Shown: positions 1 through 7,633, numbered from the stretch's first letter. The stretch is 27,360 bases of DNA from CAYOYK01 sp964408185 (GCA_964408185.1 CAYOYK010000032.1:1-27360), one strand, 5' to 3'. Notes: generated by a model not told the origin, from the sequence alone. Numbers and translations: made by a program.

Positions 1-60
1 CCGTGCCTACCCCGCCGCGCGGGCGTGCCCCCGCGGCCCCGCAGGGCCGCCCTCCCGCGC

Positions 61-210
61 CCGCAGGCGCAAGCCAGCGCCGCAGGCGCACCGCCCGCGC
101 CGCAGGCGCAAAGCCCGCGCCCGCAGGCGCACCGCCCGCGCTCGCAGGCGCAAGCCCGCGCCGCAGGCGCAAGCCAGCGCCGCAGGCGCACCGCCCGCGC
201 CGCAGGCGCA
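61..210. repeat. GC-rich tandem repeat, about 20-bp unit, eight copies
   Basis: The core CGCAGGCGCA recurs eight times at 19-21 base intervals, starting near 62, 82, 101, 122, 143, 162, 181 and 201. The copies are separated by short variants such as AGCCAGCGC, CCGCCCGCGC and AAGCCCGCGC. The array lies downstream of the ABC exporter, beyond its terminator. The open frames that cross it are alanine/arginine/proline-rich by-products of the repeat. I see no gene in 1-268. Confidence 0.85.
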
Positions 211-236
211 AAAAACCCCGGCCCATCGGGCCGGGG
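208..236 (-). terminator. Rho-independent terminator of the ABC exporter operon
   Basis: Read on the minus strand, a perfect 9-bp stem (CCCCGGCCC / GGGCCGGGG, 3-base loop) is followed by six T. It lies about 33 bases past the stop codon of the permease gene. A second small C6/G6 hairpin sits at 241-255. Confidence 0.85.
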
Positions 237-268
237 CAAGCCCCCCGCAGGGGGGACAATTCCTCCAT

Positions 269-1828
269 TCACTTGGTTTCCGCGTAGCGCAGCAGGTTGC
301 GGCACAGATACGCCACCAGCAGCGCGATCAGCGTCGCCGCGACCGCCGCCGCCAGCAGCGAGGTCGTATCCAGCGTGAGGATCGGGCCAAGCCACGCGCG
401 GCTGAGTATCGCCAGCGCCACGCACGGGGCCAGCATCAGCAGCATGACGGCAAAGTACAACAGCAGGATCAGCCCCTTGGCCCGCACGCCGGAGAAAAGA
501 CGCTCCAGCAGCAGGTTGCCCGCCATCAGCAGCAGGCCGATGGCAAAGCGCGCCAGCACCAGCGCGAGGATCTCGCTGGGCGCGAGCTGAAGGATCAGCC
601 CCAGCAGCCCGCCGGTGACGATCGCCTCCAGCAGCGTATCGCGGATGCTCTCCGCCATGCACCACAGCAGCTTGCGCAGGGGGCTGTCCGGCAGCAGGTA
701 GAGGTAGGGGCGCTGCAGCTCCTTGGTCCAGCGGGCGTTCCCGGCGGAGAAGAGCTGCATGTAGGTCGCAAAGGCCAGCACCGGCCACACGCCGCCCTCG
801 CGGACAAAGAAGCCAAACGCCAGCGTTACCGCCATAAAGATCATCGTCAGCGGCTCAAACAGCAGGCGGCGCGCGCGGCGGCTCTCGATGCAATGCTTGC
901 GGTAGATCGCGCTCGCGCCCCGGCCCGCGCCAAGGCCCGTTTTGCCGGTCTTGACATGCTCCGGCATCATGTCCGGCGCCTTGCCCTCCTTGCTCGCCTC
1001 GCGCTGGGCATAGGCGGTCTCGGTCGCGCTGAGCACATCCTCAAAGTAGTTGCCCCGCGAGCGACGCAGCAGCAAAATCATCCCCGCCGAGAACGCAAGG
1101 TAGCCGCCGAAGCCCAGCGCCCAGAGCAGCGGCTGATGCTCCCGCAGGCCGCGCACGGCCGCCGAGAGCCAGCCCGCCACCGGGAACAGGCTCACCCAGC
1201 GCGTGGCCGCATCGCACAGGGCGGCGAGCCAATCGGGTTGGCCGCGCGCCGCCATGGCCCCGGCGTAAACGGCAGCCAGCACGCACAGCGCCACAAGCGC
1301 GCGCACGCACAGCGCGCGGGCGCGGGGGTTCTCGGCGGTAAGGCTGTACAGCGTCAGCGCCGTAAGCTGCGCCGCAAACAGCGTAAGGCCATAGCCCGCC
1401 AGCACCGCCAGCATAAAGCCGACGCCCACGCCGTAGGCCGTGTGCATCCAGCCGTACTGAAAGATGATAAAAAATCCCGTCAGCAGCGACGTGCCCATTT
1501 GCTTGATGAGCCCGTACATCAGCGTTTGGCGCGGATCCACGGGCGCGGTGAACAGCATGTGCACATCCGCCAGCAGAAAGCAGCTCGCGCCCTTTTTGAG
1601 GCCGCTGTACACCAGCAGCACAAACATGGCGATGTACAGCAGCGTGACCAACGCGTAGGCCTCGGTGATGCTGCGCGCGCCGATCACGCTCGCCTGCCCG
1701 CCGCCGTAGAGCATCAGGCCGCACGCGGCGATCAGCACCAGCGTGAGCACCAAATTGGCGGGCTTTTGCAGGAAGGCCCGCAGGCGATTTTTGAGCTGCG
1801 TATAGGTCAGGTAGGTCAGCGCGCTCAT
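269..1828 (-). CDS. ABC exporter permease, multi-spanning membrane protein
   Basis: 519-residue integral membrane protein. Roughly ten to twelve hydrophobic segments can be seen, for example near residues 24-44, 58-75 and 108-125, with clusters around 340-360 and 390-500. The charged loop near 275-310 should be cytosolic. Its ATG overlaps the stop of the upstream ATPase gene by four bases (ATGA on the minus strand), so the two are translationally coupled and presumably form one transporter. Length and topology fit the putative ABC exporter permeases of Clostridia, which are larger than the usual 250-residue ABC-2 subunits. A single 519-residue chain may supply the whole membrane domain or half of a dimer. 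The substrate cannot be read from the sequence. A strong terminator follows. Confidence 0.8.
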   Translation of the reverse strand: MSALTYLTYTQLKNRLRAFLQKPANLVLTLVLIAACGLMLYGGGQASVIGARSITEAYALVTLLYIAMFVLLVYSGLKKGASCFLLADVHMLFTAPVDPRQTLMYGLIKQMGTSLLTGFFIIFQYGWMHTAYGVGVGFMLAVLAGYGLTLFAAQLTALTLYSLTAENPRARALCVRALVALCVLAAVYAGAMAARGQPDWLAALCDAATRWVSLFPVAGWLSAAVRGLREHQPLLWALGFGGYLAFSAGMILLLRRSRGNYFEDVLSATETAYAQREASKEGKAPDMMPEHVKTGKTGLGAGRGASAIYRKHCIESRRARRLLFEPLTMIFMAVTLAFGFFVREGGVWPVLAFATYMQLFSAGNARWTKELQRPYLYLLPDSPLRKLLWCMAESIRDTLLEAIVTGGLLGLILQLAPSEILALVLARFAIGLLLMAGNLLLERLFSGVRAKGLILLLYFAVMLLMLAPCVALAILSRAWLGPILTLDTTSLLAAAVAATLIALLVAYLCRNLLRYAETK

Positions 1829-2529
1829 TGTGCGTCGTCCCCCTTGCCCTCGGTGATGCGGAAAAAGAGGCTCTCCAGCGTCTCTCCGCCCTCGCCGTGG
1901 CGCATATCGGCCCGGATGCGCCCGTTCATCATAATGTGCGCCTCATCCCAGAAGTCCTCTACGCTGTCCAGCATGTGGGTGGAGATGAGCACGGTCGCGC
2001 CGCGCTGACGCTCCTCCTGCACCATGAGCTTCAGCTCCTTGATGGCGTGTGGGTCGAGGCCGACCAGCGGCTCGTCCAAAATGAGCATCTTGGGCTTGGG
2101 CAGCAGCGCGCACAGCACGCTGACCTTCTGCTGCATGCCCTTGCTGAGCTCCTTGCCCAGCTTATCCTTTTTGTCGGTCAGCTCCAGCCGCTCCATCAGC
2201 TCGTCCGCGTAGGGCTGGGCGTCCTCCAGCTGGTACGCGCGCGCGATAAACTCGGCGTGCTCCTGCACGGTCAGCAGCTCGTACACGGCGGGCATCTCCG
2301 GCACATAGCCGAGGGCGCGCTTGGCCTCCAGCGAGCGGTTGTCGTGCCCGGCAATGGAGATGGAGCCCTCAAAGCGCAGCAGCCCCGCGATGCTCTTGAT
2401 CAGCGTGCTTTTGCCCGCCCCGTTGGGCCCCAGCAGCACGGCGATGCGCCCGTCGTCGATTTGCAGGTTGATGTCCTCGTTGGCGAGCAGCCTGCCGTAT
2501 TTCTTGGTGACATGTTCAATGGTAAGCAT
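1825..2529 (-). CDS. ABC transporter ATP-binding protein
   Basis: 234-residue ATPase that powers the permease encoded immediately downstream. Walker A GPNGAGKS is at residues 34-41, the signature LSKGMQQ at 128-134, Walker B MLILDEP at 148-154, the D-loop GLD follows, and the switch histidine is H185 in STH. The signature has the LSKGM form common in the bacitracin/Na+-efflux-like (CcmA-type) exporter branch. Length is normal and there is one nucleotide-binding domain, so the working unit is probably a dimer. The start is fixed by AGGAGGA at 2534-2540, five bases upstream. A TATAAT -10 box lies about 35 bases upstream of the start. It is the first gene of a two-gene minus-strand operon. Substrate unknown; drug or peptide export is only a guess. 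Confidence 0.92.
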   Translation of the reverse strand: MLTIEHVTKKYGRLLANEDINLQIDDGRIAVLLGPNGAGKSTLIKSIAGLLRFEGSISIAGHDNRSLEAKRALGYVPEMPAVYELLTVQEHAEFIARAYQLEDAQPYADELMERLELTDKKDKLGKELSKGMQQKVSVLCALLPKPKMLILDEPLVGLDPHAIKELKLMVQEERQRGATVLISTHMLDSVEDFWDEAHIMMNGRIRADMRHGEGGETLESLFFRITEGKGDDAQ

Positions 2530-2561
2530 AACGTCCTCCTCATCATTTCAATGACTGGATG

Positions 2562-2567
2562 ATTATA
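2562..2567 (-). promoter_or_regulatory. Extended -10 promoter of the ABC exporter operon
   Basis: Minus-strand TATAAT preceded by TGC gives the extended -10 TGCTATAAT. No convincing -35 hexamer stands 16-18 bases upstream, which is compatible with an extended -10 promoter. Transcription would start near 2555, leaving a leader of about 25 bases. Confidence 0.7.
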
Positions 2568-2718
2568 GCAGGCTTGCGGCGGTTTGCATACCCGCATGTC
2601 GCAAGCTGTCGTTTTATTGGCTGATAAGGCCATTCCGGCGGGCCGAACTGTCGCTTGCAGGAACGGCGGGCCTCGCCGCCGAAACATGCAATCAGAGAGT
2701 CGTGCGGATGCCGCCGCA

Positions 2719-2911
2719 CAGGAGGTCGCTGCTGATGAACATTACACAAGCCAAGCCGGAGCAGGCCGATGAGCTGGCCCGCCTTGCGCTGCCAAAGGCG
2801 CAAAGCGCAAGCGCGGAGGCAAAGCGCCGCCGCCATACAGGAGGTCGATTGTGATGAACATCATCCAAGCCAAGCCGGGGCAGGCCGAAGAGCTGGCCCG
2901 CCTTGCGCTGC
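2719..2911 (+). repeat. Tandem duplication of the 5' end of the GNAT gene
   Basis: Bases 2719-2792 and 2838-2911 are near-identical direct repeats with an offset of 119 bases. Both include the same ribosome binding site (AGGAGGT) and the first 19 codons of the acetyltransferase. Differences are scattered substitutions, so the duplication is not brand new. The rest of 2584-2718 holds no gene I can support. Confidence 0.9.
2735..2854 (+). CDS. 39-residue upstream ORF, duplicated start of the GNAT gene
   Basis: Starts at ATG 2735 with AGGAGGT nine bases upstream. It repeats the acetyltransferase N-terminus (MNITQAKPEQADELARLAL), then diverges into a basic, low-complexity tail (KAQSASAEAKRRR). 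Its stop TGA overlaps the ATG of the main gene by one base (TGATG). It could be a decaying remnant of a tandem duplication, or a translated leader that couples to the main gene. The tail has no recognisable domain. Translation is possible because the ribosome binding site is intact, but function is unproven. Confidence 0.4.
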   Translation: MNITQAKPEQADELARLALPKAQSASAEAKRRRHTGGRL

Positions 2912-4182
2912 GGGAATGCGACGCGGAGCGCGAGCAGCTCCGCCGCGTACCCGCGCCGCCGTTTGGCGCGCCGCCCGCGCTGCCGCCCAGCCCTGATGCC
3001 GCCGCGCTGGCACAGCCGCTGGCGGAGCTGCTGGATAGCCCCTACGCCTTTGCCGCCATGGAGGACGGCGCGTGCGTCGGGTACCTCGCGTTCGAGGGGC
3101 CGTGGGACGGCTTTTTTGGCAATGCGTCGGGTGTGTGGTCGCCGCTGCACGGCTGCGCGGCCGTCGGCCCGCGCCGTGCTCGCGTGCTGGAGGCCCTGCT
3201 GACGCGCGCGCTGGCCCGCCTTGCGGCGGACGGCGTGAGCAGCGTCGCCCTGTCGCGCTTTGCCCACGATGAGGACGCGCGCGACGCGCTGCTTTACGGC
3301 GGCTTCGGCGTGCGCTGCGCGGATGCGATCCGCCCGCTGGGGCCGGACGCGTATGGCGCGACGACGGCCGACCCGTCAGCCGCATACAGCGCGGCAATCG
3401 CCGACAAGTCGGCCGCACACAGCGCGGCAACCGCCGACGCGACAGCCACACACGGCACAGCGTCCCCCGACCCGTCAGCCGCATACGGCGCGGCAGCCGC
3501 CGACCCGTCGGCCGACGGTGCCGCCGCGTCCCCGCACAGCGCTTCGCAGCGGGATGCCGACAGCCAGCCCTCCGCCGCGCAGGGCAGCCTGCCCATGCAG
3601 CTTCTCACCGACGCTCTGGCTGCGAGCGCGGCGGCGCTGCTCGGCCATGCGGCCGACCTGTCCGCCCCGCGCGAGGCGACCCCGCGCGAGCCGACCCCGC
3701 CGGACGGCGTCGCCTTCCGCGAGCTGACGTGGCGCGGCGCGGACGTGCTGCTGCCGCTGAAAAACGGCCTGTGCGCGCACCTGTGCGAGTCGCCCACGTT
3801 CTTTCCCTCGCCCGCCTATACGCGGGAGAGCTTCGCGGCGCTGTGCGAGCGGCGGCGGAGCCGGTTTCTCGTCGCGTATGACGGCGAGCGGCCCTTGGCG
3901 TACATCGAGCTGGGCGGCGGCGGCGAGAACTACCTGACCGACCAGCCCGGCGTAATAAACATCTGCGGCATGTACGCGCTGCCGGAGGCGCGCGGGCTGG
4001 GCGTGGCGGGCCGCTTGGCCGATATGGCCGCTGAGGCGGCGCGCGCGTCGGGCGCGGGCTGTCTGGGCGTGGACTGCGAGACGCTCAACCTCGCCGCGCG
4101 GCATTTCTGGGCCAAGCGCTTCACCTCGTACACGTATTCGTACCATCGTCGGCTGGACGAGCGCGCCGTGCGCCGCGTCTGA
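2854..4182 (+). CDS. Tandem-GNAT-domain N-acetyltransferase with repeat linker
   Basis: 442 residues. The C-terminal half (about 290-442) is a GNAT acetyltransferase. The acetyl-CoA pyrophosphate-binding turn is RGLGVAGR at 380-387, the following helix is DMAAEAARASGAG, and the strand LGVDCETLN with FWAKRF comes near the end. Residues 1-160 look like a second, degenerate GNAT fold (AYAFAAMEDGACVGYLAFEG-like core without a clear Q/RxxGxG/A loop). Between them, residues 172-226 are five tandem 11-residue A/D/S-rich repeats. The acceptor substrate is unknown. ATG 2854 is preferred over GTG 2851 because AGGAGGT (2839-2845) is then eight bases away and the duplicated upstream copy conserves only the ATG. 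A bidirectional terminator follows. Confidence 0.8.
   Translation: MNIIQAKPGQAEELARLALRECDAEREQLRRVPAPPFGAPPALPPSPDAAALAQPLAELLDSPYAFAAMEDGACVGYLAFEGPWDGFFGNASGVWSPLHGCAAVGPRRARVLEALLTRALARLAADGVSSVALSRFAHDEDARDALLYGGFGVRCADAIRPLGPDAYGATTADPSAAYSAAIADKSAAHSAATADATATHGTASPDPSAAYGAAAADPSADGAAASPHSASQRDADSQPSAAQGSLPMQLLTDALAASAAALLGHAADLSAPREATPREPTPPDGVAFRELTWRGADVLLPLKNGLCAHLCESPTFFPSPAYTRESFAALCERRRSRFLVAYDGERPLAYIELGGGGENYLTDQPGVINICGMYALPEARGLGVAGRLADMAAEAARASGAGCLGVDCETLNLAARHFWAKRFTSYTYSYHRRLDERAVRRV
3367..3531 (+). repeat. 33-bp in-frame tandem repeat, five copies, in the GNAT linker
   Basis: Five exact-length 33-base units encode 11-residue repeats of the type ADPSAAYSAAI (residues 172-226). 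Units differ by substitutions but not by indels. The repeats use A-ending codons (TCA, GCA, ACA) more freely than the flanking domain codons. Confidence 0.9.
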
Positions 4183-4192
4183 AGCCCTCGCC

Positions 4193-4230
4193 AAAAGCCC
4201 GGCGGCACGCTTTGCGCCACCGGGCTTTTT
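4193..4230. terminator. Bidirectional terminator, copy 1
   Basis: AAAGCCCGG pairs with CCGGGCTTT around an inner GGC/GCC stem. T-runs on the plus strand and A-runs on the other side allow it to work in both directions. It directly follows the GNAT stop codon. Confidence 0.85.
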
Positions 4231-4364
4231 GTATGCGGTTTGCCAGCTGGGACGCAATATCCCCCCCTGCGCCCCAGCCGCCGCGTCCATCGCGCCGCCT
4301 CGCGCCCGTGCCATTTCCACGCGCTACTTGCCCGAAATGGCGATATACCCCCTGCGCCCCACCC

Positions 4365-4402
4365 AAAAGCCCGGCGGCGCGCTTTGCGCCACCGGGCTTT
4401 TT
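4365..4402. terminator. Bidirectional terminator, copy 2
   Basis: Same structure as the 4193 copy. The inner stem is better (GGCGC/GCGCC with loop GCTTT) inside the AAAGCCCGG/CCGGGCTTT outer stem. It is the natural terminator for the minus-strand gene ending at 4495 and a second stop for the plus-strand GNAT transcript. Confidence 0.85.
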
Positions 4403-4494
4403 GTATGCGGTTTGCCAGCTAGGCCGCAATGTACCCCAGCGCCCTCGCCGCCGCGTCCATCGCGCCGCCTCGCGCCCCGTGCGATTTTCTCGTG

Positions 4495-5511
4495 CTACTT
4501 CCCCGAAATGGCGATATACCCCCATGCAGTCCCCAGCGACGCGTCCAGCGAGGTCGTCTCGTCCCACGCGGCCGCGTCCTCGGCGGTCGCCCCGGCCAGC
4601 ACCTGTCTGGCCCCGGCCTCCGCGTACCCGCCGTCCAGCGTCAGCGCCGCGCCGACAAACGCAAACCCGCTCTCCGAGGGCGTTCCGTCCGCCAGCAGGC
4701 CGCCGACGCCGCCGATCAGCACGGCCTGCCCGCCGCTGACGCTCAGCCCGGCGGTTCCGCTGAGCATCGCCATCGAGACCCCGCAGCCGCCGCTGACGTA
4801 ATAGAAATCGCTTTCCGTGTCGAGGATCGTCCCGCCGACGCCGCCCTGCGCGGTCAGGCTGCCGCCCGTCACGCTGAACGCGCTGTCCGCGCAGAACAGC
4901 GCGTCGCCGCCGAACGCGGTGTTGCTGTTCCCGCCGTTGCCGCCCAGCAGCGCGAGCCGACCGCCCTCCAGCGTAACGGACGAGCCGTCCGTAACGCTCA
5001 TGGCCGCGCCGCCCGCCGCGTTGGCCGGGCTGCCGCCCCTCGCCGCCAGCGCGCCGCTTCCGCTCACGCGCACCCGCGAGGCCCCCACGTCCAGCGCGGC
5101 CATGTCCCCGCTGGTCAGCGCCAGCGTGCTGTCGCCCTCCAGCGTGAGGCGCACGTCCTCGCAGTACAGGATGCTCATCGGGCCCCACGTGTCATCCGCG
5201 CGGTCGGCGACCGATACGCCTTGCAGCGTCACGCTCAGCGTGCCGGGCACGTTTTGCAGCTGGATGTGGCTCGCCTCGGCGGCCTTGTCCACGCTGCCCG
5301 CGCCGCGGATGAGAATGCGCGCGCTTGCCGGATCGACGCCCTTGTACGCCGTCGCGCCGTTGGTGATATCCACCCGTCCGGGGGAATCGTCGCTGCCGCA
5401 GATCAGCACCGGGCCCAAGCCCGCGTCCAGCGTAAAGTCCTCCGCGCGGGCGGGCAGGGCGGCGCACAGCAGCGCGAGGCACGCGCATACGGCAAACAGA
5501 CGCTTTCTCAT
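4495..5511 (-). CDS. Secreted beta-helix-like repeat protein, function unknown
   Basis: 338 residues with a clear signal peptide (MRKRLF, hydrophobic core, likely cleavage after ARA at residue 23). The mature part is built of short strands and turns rich in G, S, T, V and L (patterns such as VTLEGGRLALLGG, FSVTGGSLTAQGG, LSVSGGQAVLIGG). This is the look of a right-handed parallel beta-helix. It resembles clostridial secreted proteins of the carbohydrate-binding Cthe_2159 type, but I see no diagnostic motif, so that is only a suggestion. There is no LPXTG signal, C-terminal membrane segment or catalytic motif. It is monocistronic, with its own promoter and a duplicated terminator. GGAGG stands upstream of the ATG. 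Confidence 0.7.
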   Translation of the reverse strand: MRKRLFAVCACLALLCAALPARAEDFTLDAGLGPVLICGSDDSPGRVDITNGATAYKGVDPASARILIRGAGSVDKAAEASHIQLQNVPGTLSVTLQGVSVADRADDTWGPMSILYCEDVRLTLEGDSTLALTSGDMAALDVGASRVRVSGSGALAARGGSPANAAGGAAMSVTDGSSVTLEGGRLALLGGNGGNSNTAFGGDALFCADSAFSVTGGSLTAQGGVGGTILDTESDFYYVSGGCGVSMAMLSGTAGLSVSGGQAVLIGGVGGLLADGTPSESGFAFVGAALTLDGGYAEAGARQVLAGATAEDAAAWDETTSLDASLGTAWGYIAISGK

Positions 5512-5553
5512 CGGGCAACCCTCCGTTCTTCGGCCGAGGCCGAATGTACGCCT

Positions 5554-5582
5554 ATGGTATCATAGCGGGCGGAAGCTGTCAA
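5554..5582 (-). promoter_or_regulatory. Promoter of the secreted beta-helix protein gene
   Basis: On the minus strand TTGACA (5577-5582) is followed after 17 bases by TACCAT (5554-5559). The -35 is perfect and the -10 matches four of six positions. The start codon lies about 43 bases beyond the -10. It is divergent from the MFS gene promoter. Confidence 0.65.
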
Positions 5583-5614
5583 ACGCGCGGATTGCGGGAA
5601 AATGGCGATTTTGC

Positions 5615-5643
5615 TTGACTTTTCCTCCGCGTTCCGATACCCT
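5615..5643 (+). promoter_or_regulatory. Possible promoter of the MFS transporter gene
   Basis: TTGACT (5615-5620), a 17-base spacer, then TACCCT (5638-5643). The -35 is good but the -10 is weak. The ATG is 47 bases further on. The divergent region 5512-5690 contains nothing else I can support. Confidence 0.45.
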
Positions 5644-5690
5644 GTGTCGGTGTTTGCATATTGTTTACAAGGAAGCGGGAGGCGAGCGCG

Positions 5691-6941
5691 ATGGCGTCCT
5701 ATCGGCGCACGACGGTCGGTTGCTTTGCGGGGATCTTTACGCAGGCGGTGGCCACCAACCTGACCCCGGTGCTCTTTGTGCCCATGATGGGGCTGTACGG
5801 CCTGCGCTACGAGCAGCTGGGCGTGCTGGTGGCGGTCAACTTCCTCTCGCAGGTGGCGGTGGACCTGCTGTTCAGCAAGACCATCGACCGGGTGGGCTAT
5901 CGGCGCGTCGTGCTGCCCACCTGCGTCATTGCCATGATCGGGCTGGTGCTGTTTGCGCTGTCGCCGACGCTCCTCCCGCAGAACGTCTTTTTGGGGCTGC
6001 TGCTCTCCACCGTGGTCTTTGCGGCGGCCAGCGGCCTGCTGGAGATCACCATGAGCCCCATTGTCGCCGCCGTGCCGGGCGCGGACAAGGGCCCCGCCAT
6101 GAGCCTGATGCACAGCTTCTACGCGTGGGGGCAGGTGATCACGGTGCTGCTGACCTCCCTGCTGCTGCTGGCGTTCGGCGCGGCGAGCTGGCGCTGGATC
6201 GCCTTGGGCTGGCTGGCGGTGCCCGCGGCCGCGCTGGCGCTGTTTTTGCGCGCGCCGATGCCGGATACGGCCCCCGCCGAAACGCGGCAGGGCATGCGTC
6301 GGCTGCTGCTGAACCCGGCGCTGCTGCTGTGCATGCTGGCGATCTTTGCGGCGGCGGGCACGGAGCTGGTCATGAGCCAATGGAGCAGCACATTTATGGA
6401 AAACGGCCTCGGCCTGCCCAAGATCTGGGGCGACGCGCTGGGCATGTGCGGCTTTGCGGTCTTTATGGGCGTGGGGCGCACGCTGTACGGCGTGCTGGGG
6501 CATAAGCTGAACATTGCCAAGACCTGCTTTTTCTGCGCGCTGCTGGCGCTGGCCTGCTACCTGATCACGGCGCTGAGCCCGGCCGCGTGGCTGTCCGTGG
6601 CGGCGTGCGCGCTGTGCGGCCTTGGCGCGAGCCTGCTGTGGCCGGGCACGCTGGTCGTCGCGGCGGAAAAGTTCCCGCTGGCGGGCGCGTGGATGTTTGC
6701 CATTCTGGCGGCGGGAGGGGATATCGGCGGCTCGGCCGCGCCCTACGCGACGGGCCTGCTGGTGGACAGGCTGCTCGCCGCGCCGGTTACCGGCTCGTTT
6801 GCGGCCCTGATGGGGCTGACCGCGGAGCAGGCCGCGCTGCGCCTCGGCCTGCTGGCGGGCGCGGTTCTGCCGCTGATCGCGTGCGTGTGCTTCGCCGCGC
6901 TGTGGCGGCGCTCGCGGGCCAAGCCCAGCCCGCTGGCGTGA
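5691..6941 (+). CDS. MFS transporter
   Basis: 416-residue membrane protein with about twelve hydrophobic segments in two bundles and a basic tail (WRRSRAK). The loop between segments 2 and 3 carries FSKTIDRVGYRR, matching the MFS motif-A pattern (D-R-x-G-x-R-x). The equivalent position in the second half (GRTLYGVLGHKLN) is degenerate. The early AVATNLTPVLFVPMMGLYGL and overall layout resemble sugar/fucose-type permeases of Firmicutes, but substrate assignment is not possible. ATG 5691 is preferred because GGGAGG stands eight bases upstream; the in-frame TTG at 5661 has no such site. It appears monocistronic, with its own terminator. Confidence 0.85.
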   Translation: MASYRRTTVGCFAGIFTQAVATNLTPVLFVPMMGLYGLRYEQLGVLVAVNFLSQVAVDLLFSKTIDRVGYRRVVLPTCVIAMIGLVLFALSPTLLPQNVFLGLLLSTVVFAAASGLLEITMSPIVAAVPGADKGPAMSLMHSFYAWGQVITVLLTSLLLLAFGAASWRWIALGWLAVPAAALALFLRAPMPDTAPAETRQGMRRLLLNPALLLCMLAIFAAAGTELVMSQWSSTFMENGLGLPKIWGDALGMCGFAVFMGVGRTLYGVLGHKLNIAKTCFFCALLALACYLITALSPAAWLSVAACALCGLGASLLWPGTLVVAAEKFPLAGAWMFAILAAGGDIGGSAAPYATGLLVDRLLAAPVTGSFAALMGLTAEQAALRLGLLAGAVLPLIACVCFAALWRRSRAKPSPLA

Positions 6942-6975
6942 CGGTTCTAATGCTGTTTTGCTTTTCCCCGACGGA

Positions 6976-7004
6976 TTGACACGCTTTTGCCCCCGTGGTA
7001 TCCT
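6976..7004 (+). promoter_or_regulatory. Promoter of the XRE-cupin/acyl-CoA synthetase operon
   Basis: TTGACA (6976-6981), a 17-base spacer, then TATCCT (6999-7004). The -10 and predicted start lie inside the MFS terminator hairpin (6989-7029). A transcript starting here carries only the right arm and so would not fold the terminator. Confidence 0.65.
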
Positions 7005-7029
7005 TTTCGGACACCAAGGGGGCTTTTTT
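6989..7029 (+). terminator. Rho-independent terminator of the MFS gene
   Basis: The arms GCCCCC...TGGT.TCC and GGA.ACCA.GGGGGC pair with two mismatches around a TTTTC loop, followed by TTTTTT. It begins about 48 bases after the stop codon of the transporter gene. Confidence 0.75.
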
Positions 7030-7057
7030 GCGCCCGGTGCAGAATGGAGGCCGTCAT

Positions 7058-7633
7058 ATGGAAAACGCGCAGCAGATTCAGCTCATCGCCCTGCGGATCC
7101 GCGATCTGCGGGATATCGCGGGCCTTACGCAGGAGGAGGTCGCCCGGAGGACGGGCATCGACCTCGCGGAATACGTCGCCTACGAGGGCGGCGAGCGGGA
7201 CTTTAGCTTCAGCCACCTGTTCAACATCGCCGAGGCGCTGGGCGTGGACATCAGCGACCTGCTGACCGGGGAGAGCCCCAAGCTGCACGGCTACGTGCTC
7301 ACCCGCAGCGGGCAGGGCCTCAAGTTCAACCGCCGCCAGCAGTACGAGTATCATCATCTGGCGTACAACTTCCGCGATAAGCTGACGGAGCCGTTTATCG
7401 TCACCGTGCGGGAGGATAAGCCGGGCGCGACCAAGCAGGCCCACAGCCATGAGGGGCAGGAGTTTGACTACGTGCTGGAGGGCCAGCTCAAAATCGTGCT
7501 GGGCGGGCAGGAGCTCTACCTGCAAGCGGGCGACAGCCTGTATTACGATAGCGGCCTGCCCCACGCGATGTACGCCGTGGAGGGCGATTGCCGGTTTATC
7601 GCCGTCGTGGTCAAGGAAGGAGCGAGAGCCTGA
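7058..7633 (+). CDS. XRE-family regulator with C-terminal cupin sensor
   Basis: 191 residues. Residues 9-69 form a helix-turn-helix of the XRE/Cro type (RIRDLRDIAGLTQEEVARRTGI, then FNIAEALGVDISDLL). Residues about 95-187 form a cupin_2 barrel with likely metal ligands H129, H131 and E135 (HSHEGQEF) and H169 (PHAMYAV). Family members bind DNA as dimers and sense a small molecule in the cupin. The stop codon overlaps the start of the acyl-CoA synthetase gene (TGATG), so the likely job is control of that operon, probably including its own promoter. ATG 7058 has GGAGG (7046-7050) seven bases upstream; an in-frame start at 6995 would lie in the hairpin and lacks a site. Confidence 0.9.
   Translation: MENAQQIQLIALRIRDLRDIAGLTQEEVARRTGIDLAEYVAYEGGERDFSFSHLFNIAEALGVDISDLLTGESPKLHGYVLTRSGQGLKFNRRQQYEYHHLAYNFRDKLTEPFIVTVREDKPGATKQAHSHEGQEFDYVLEGQLKIVLGGQELYLQAGDSLYYDSGLPHAMYAVEGDCRFIAVVVKEGARA

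Larger units (their letters stand above)
4193..4520. repeat. Tandem duplication of about 172 bp: terminator plus a gene 3' end
   Basis: Bases 4193-4349 and 4365-4520 are diverged direct repeats (offset 171-172). Each unit holds the terminator hairpin, a spacer, and the last eight or so codons of the minus-strand beta-helix gene (GYIAISGK plus stop). Only the distal copy (stop at 4495-4497) belongs to the intact gene. The proximal copy at about 4324-4350 is a stranded gene tail. Nothing else is seen between 4183 and 4494. Confidence 0.9.

Noticed and set aside
3..378. Plus-strand open frames rich in Ala, Arg and Pro
   Set aside because: They are produced by the GC-rich 20-bp repeat, overlap each other in two frames, have no ribosome binding site and match no family.
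893..2008. Long plus-strand open frame opposite the ABC exporter genes
   Set aside because: It is antisense to two well-supported genes with clear motifs; the translation is Arg/His/Gln-rich shadow sequence typical of high GC.
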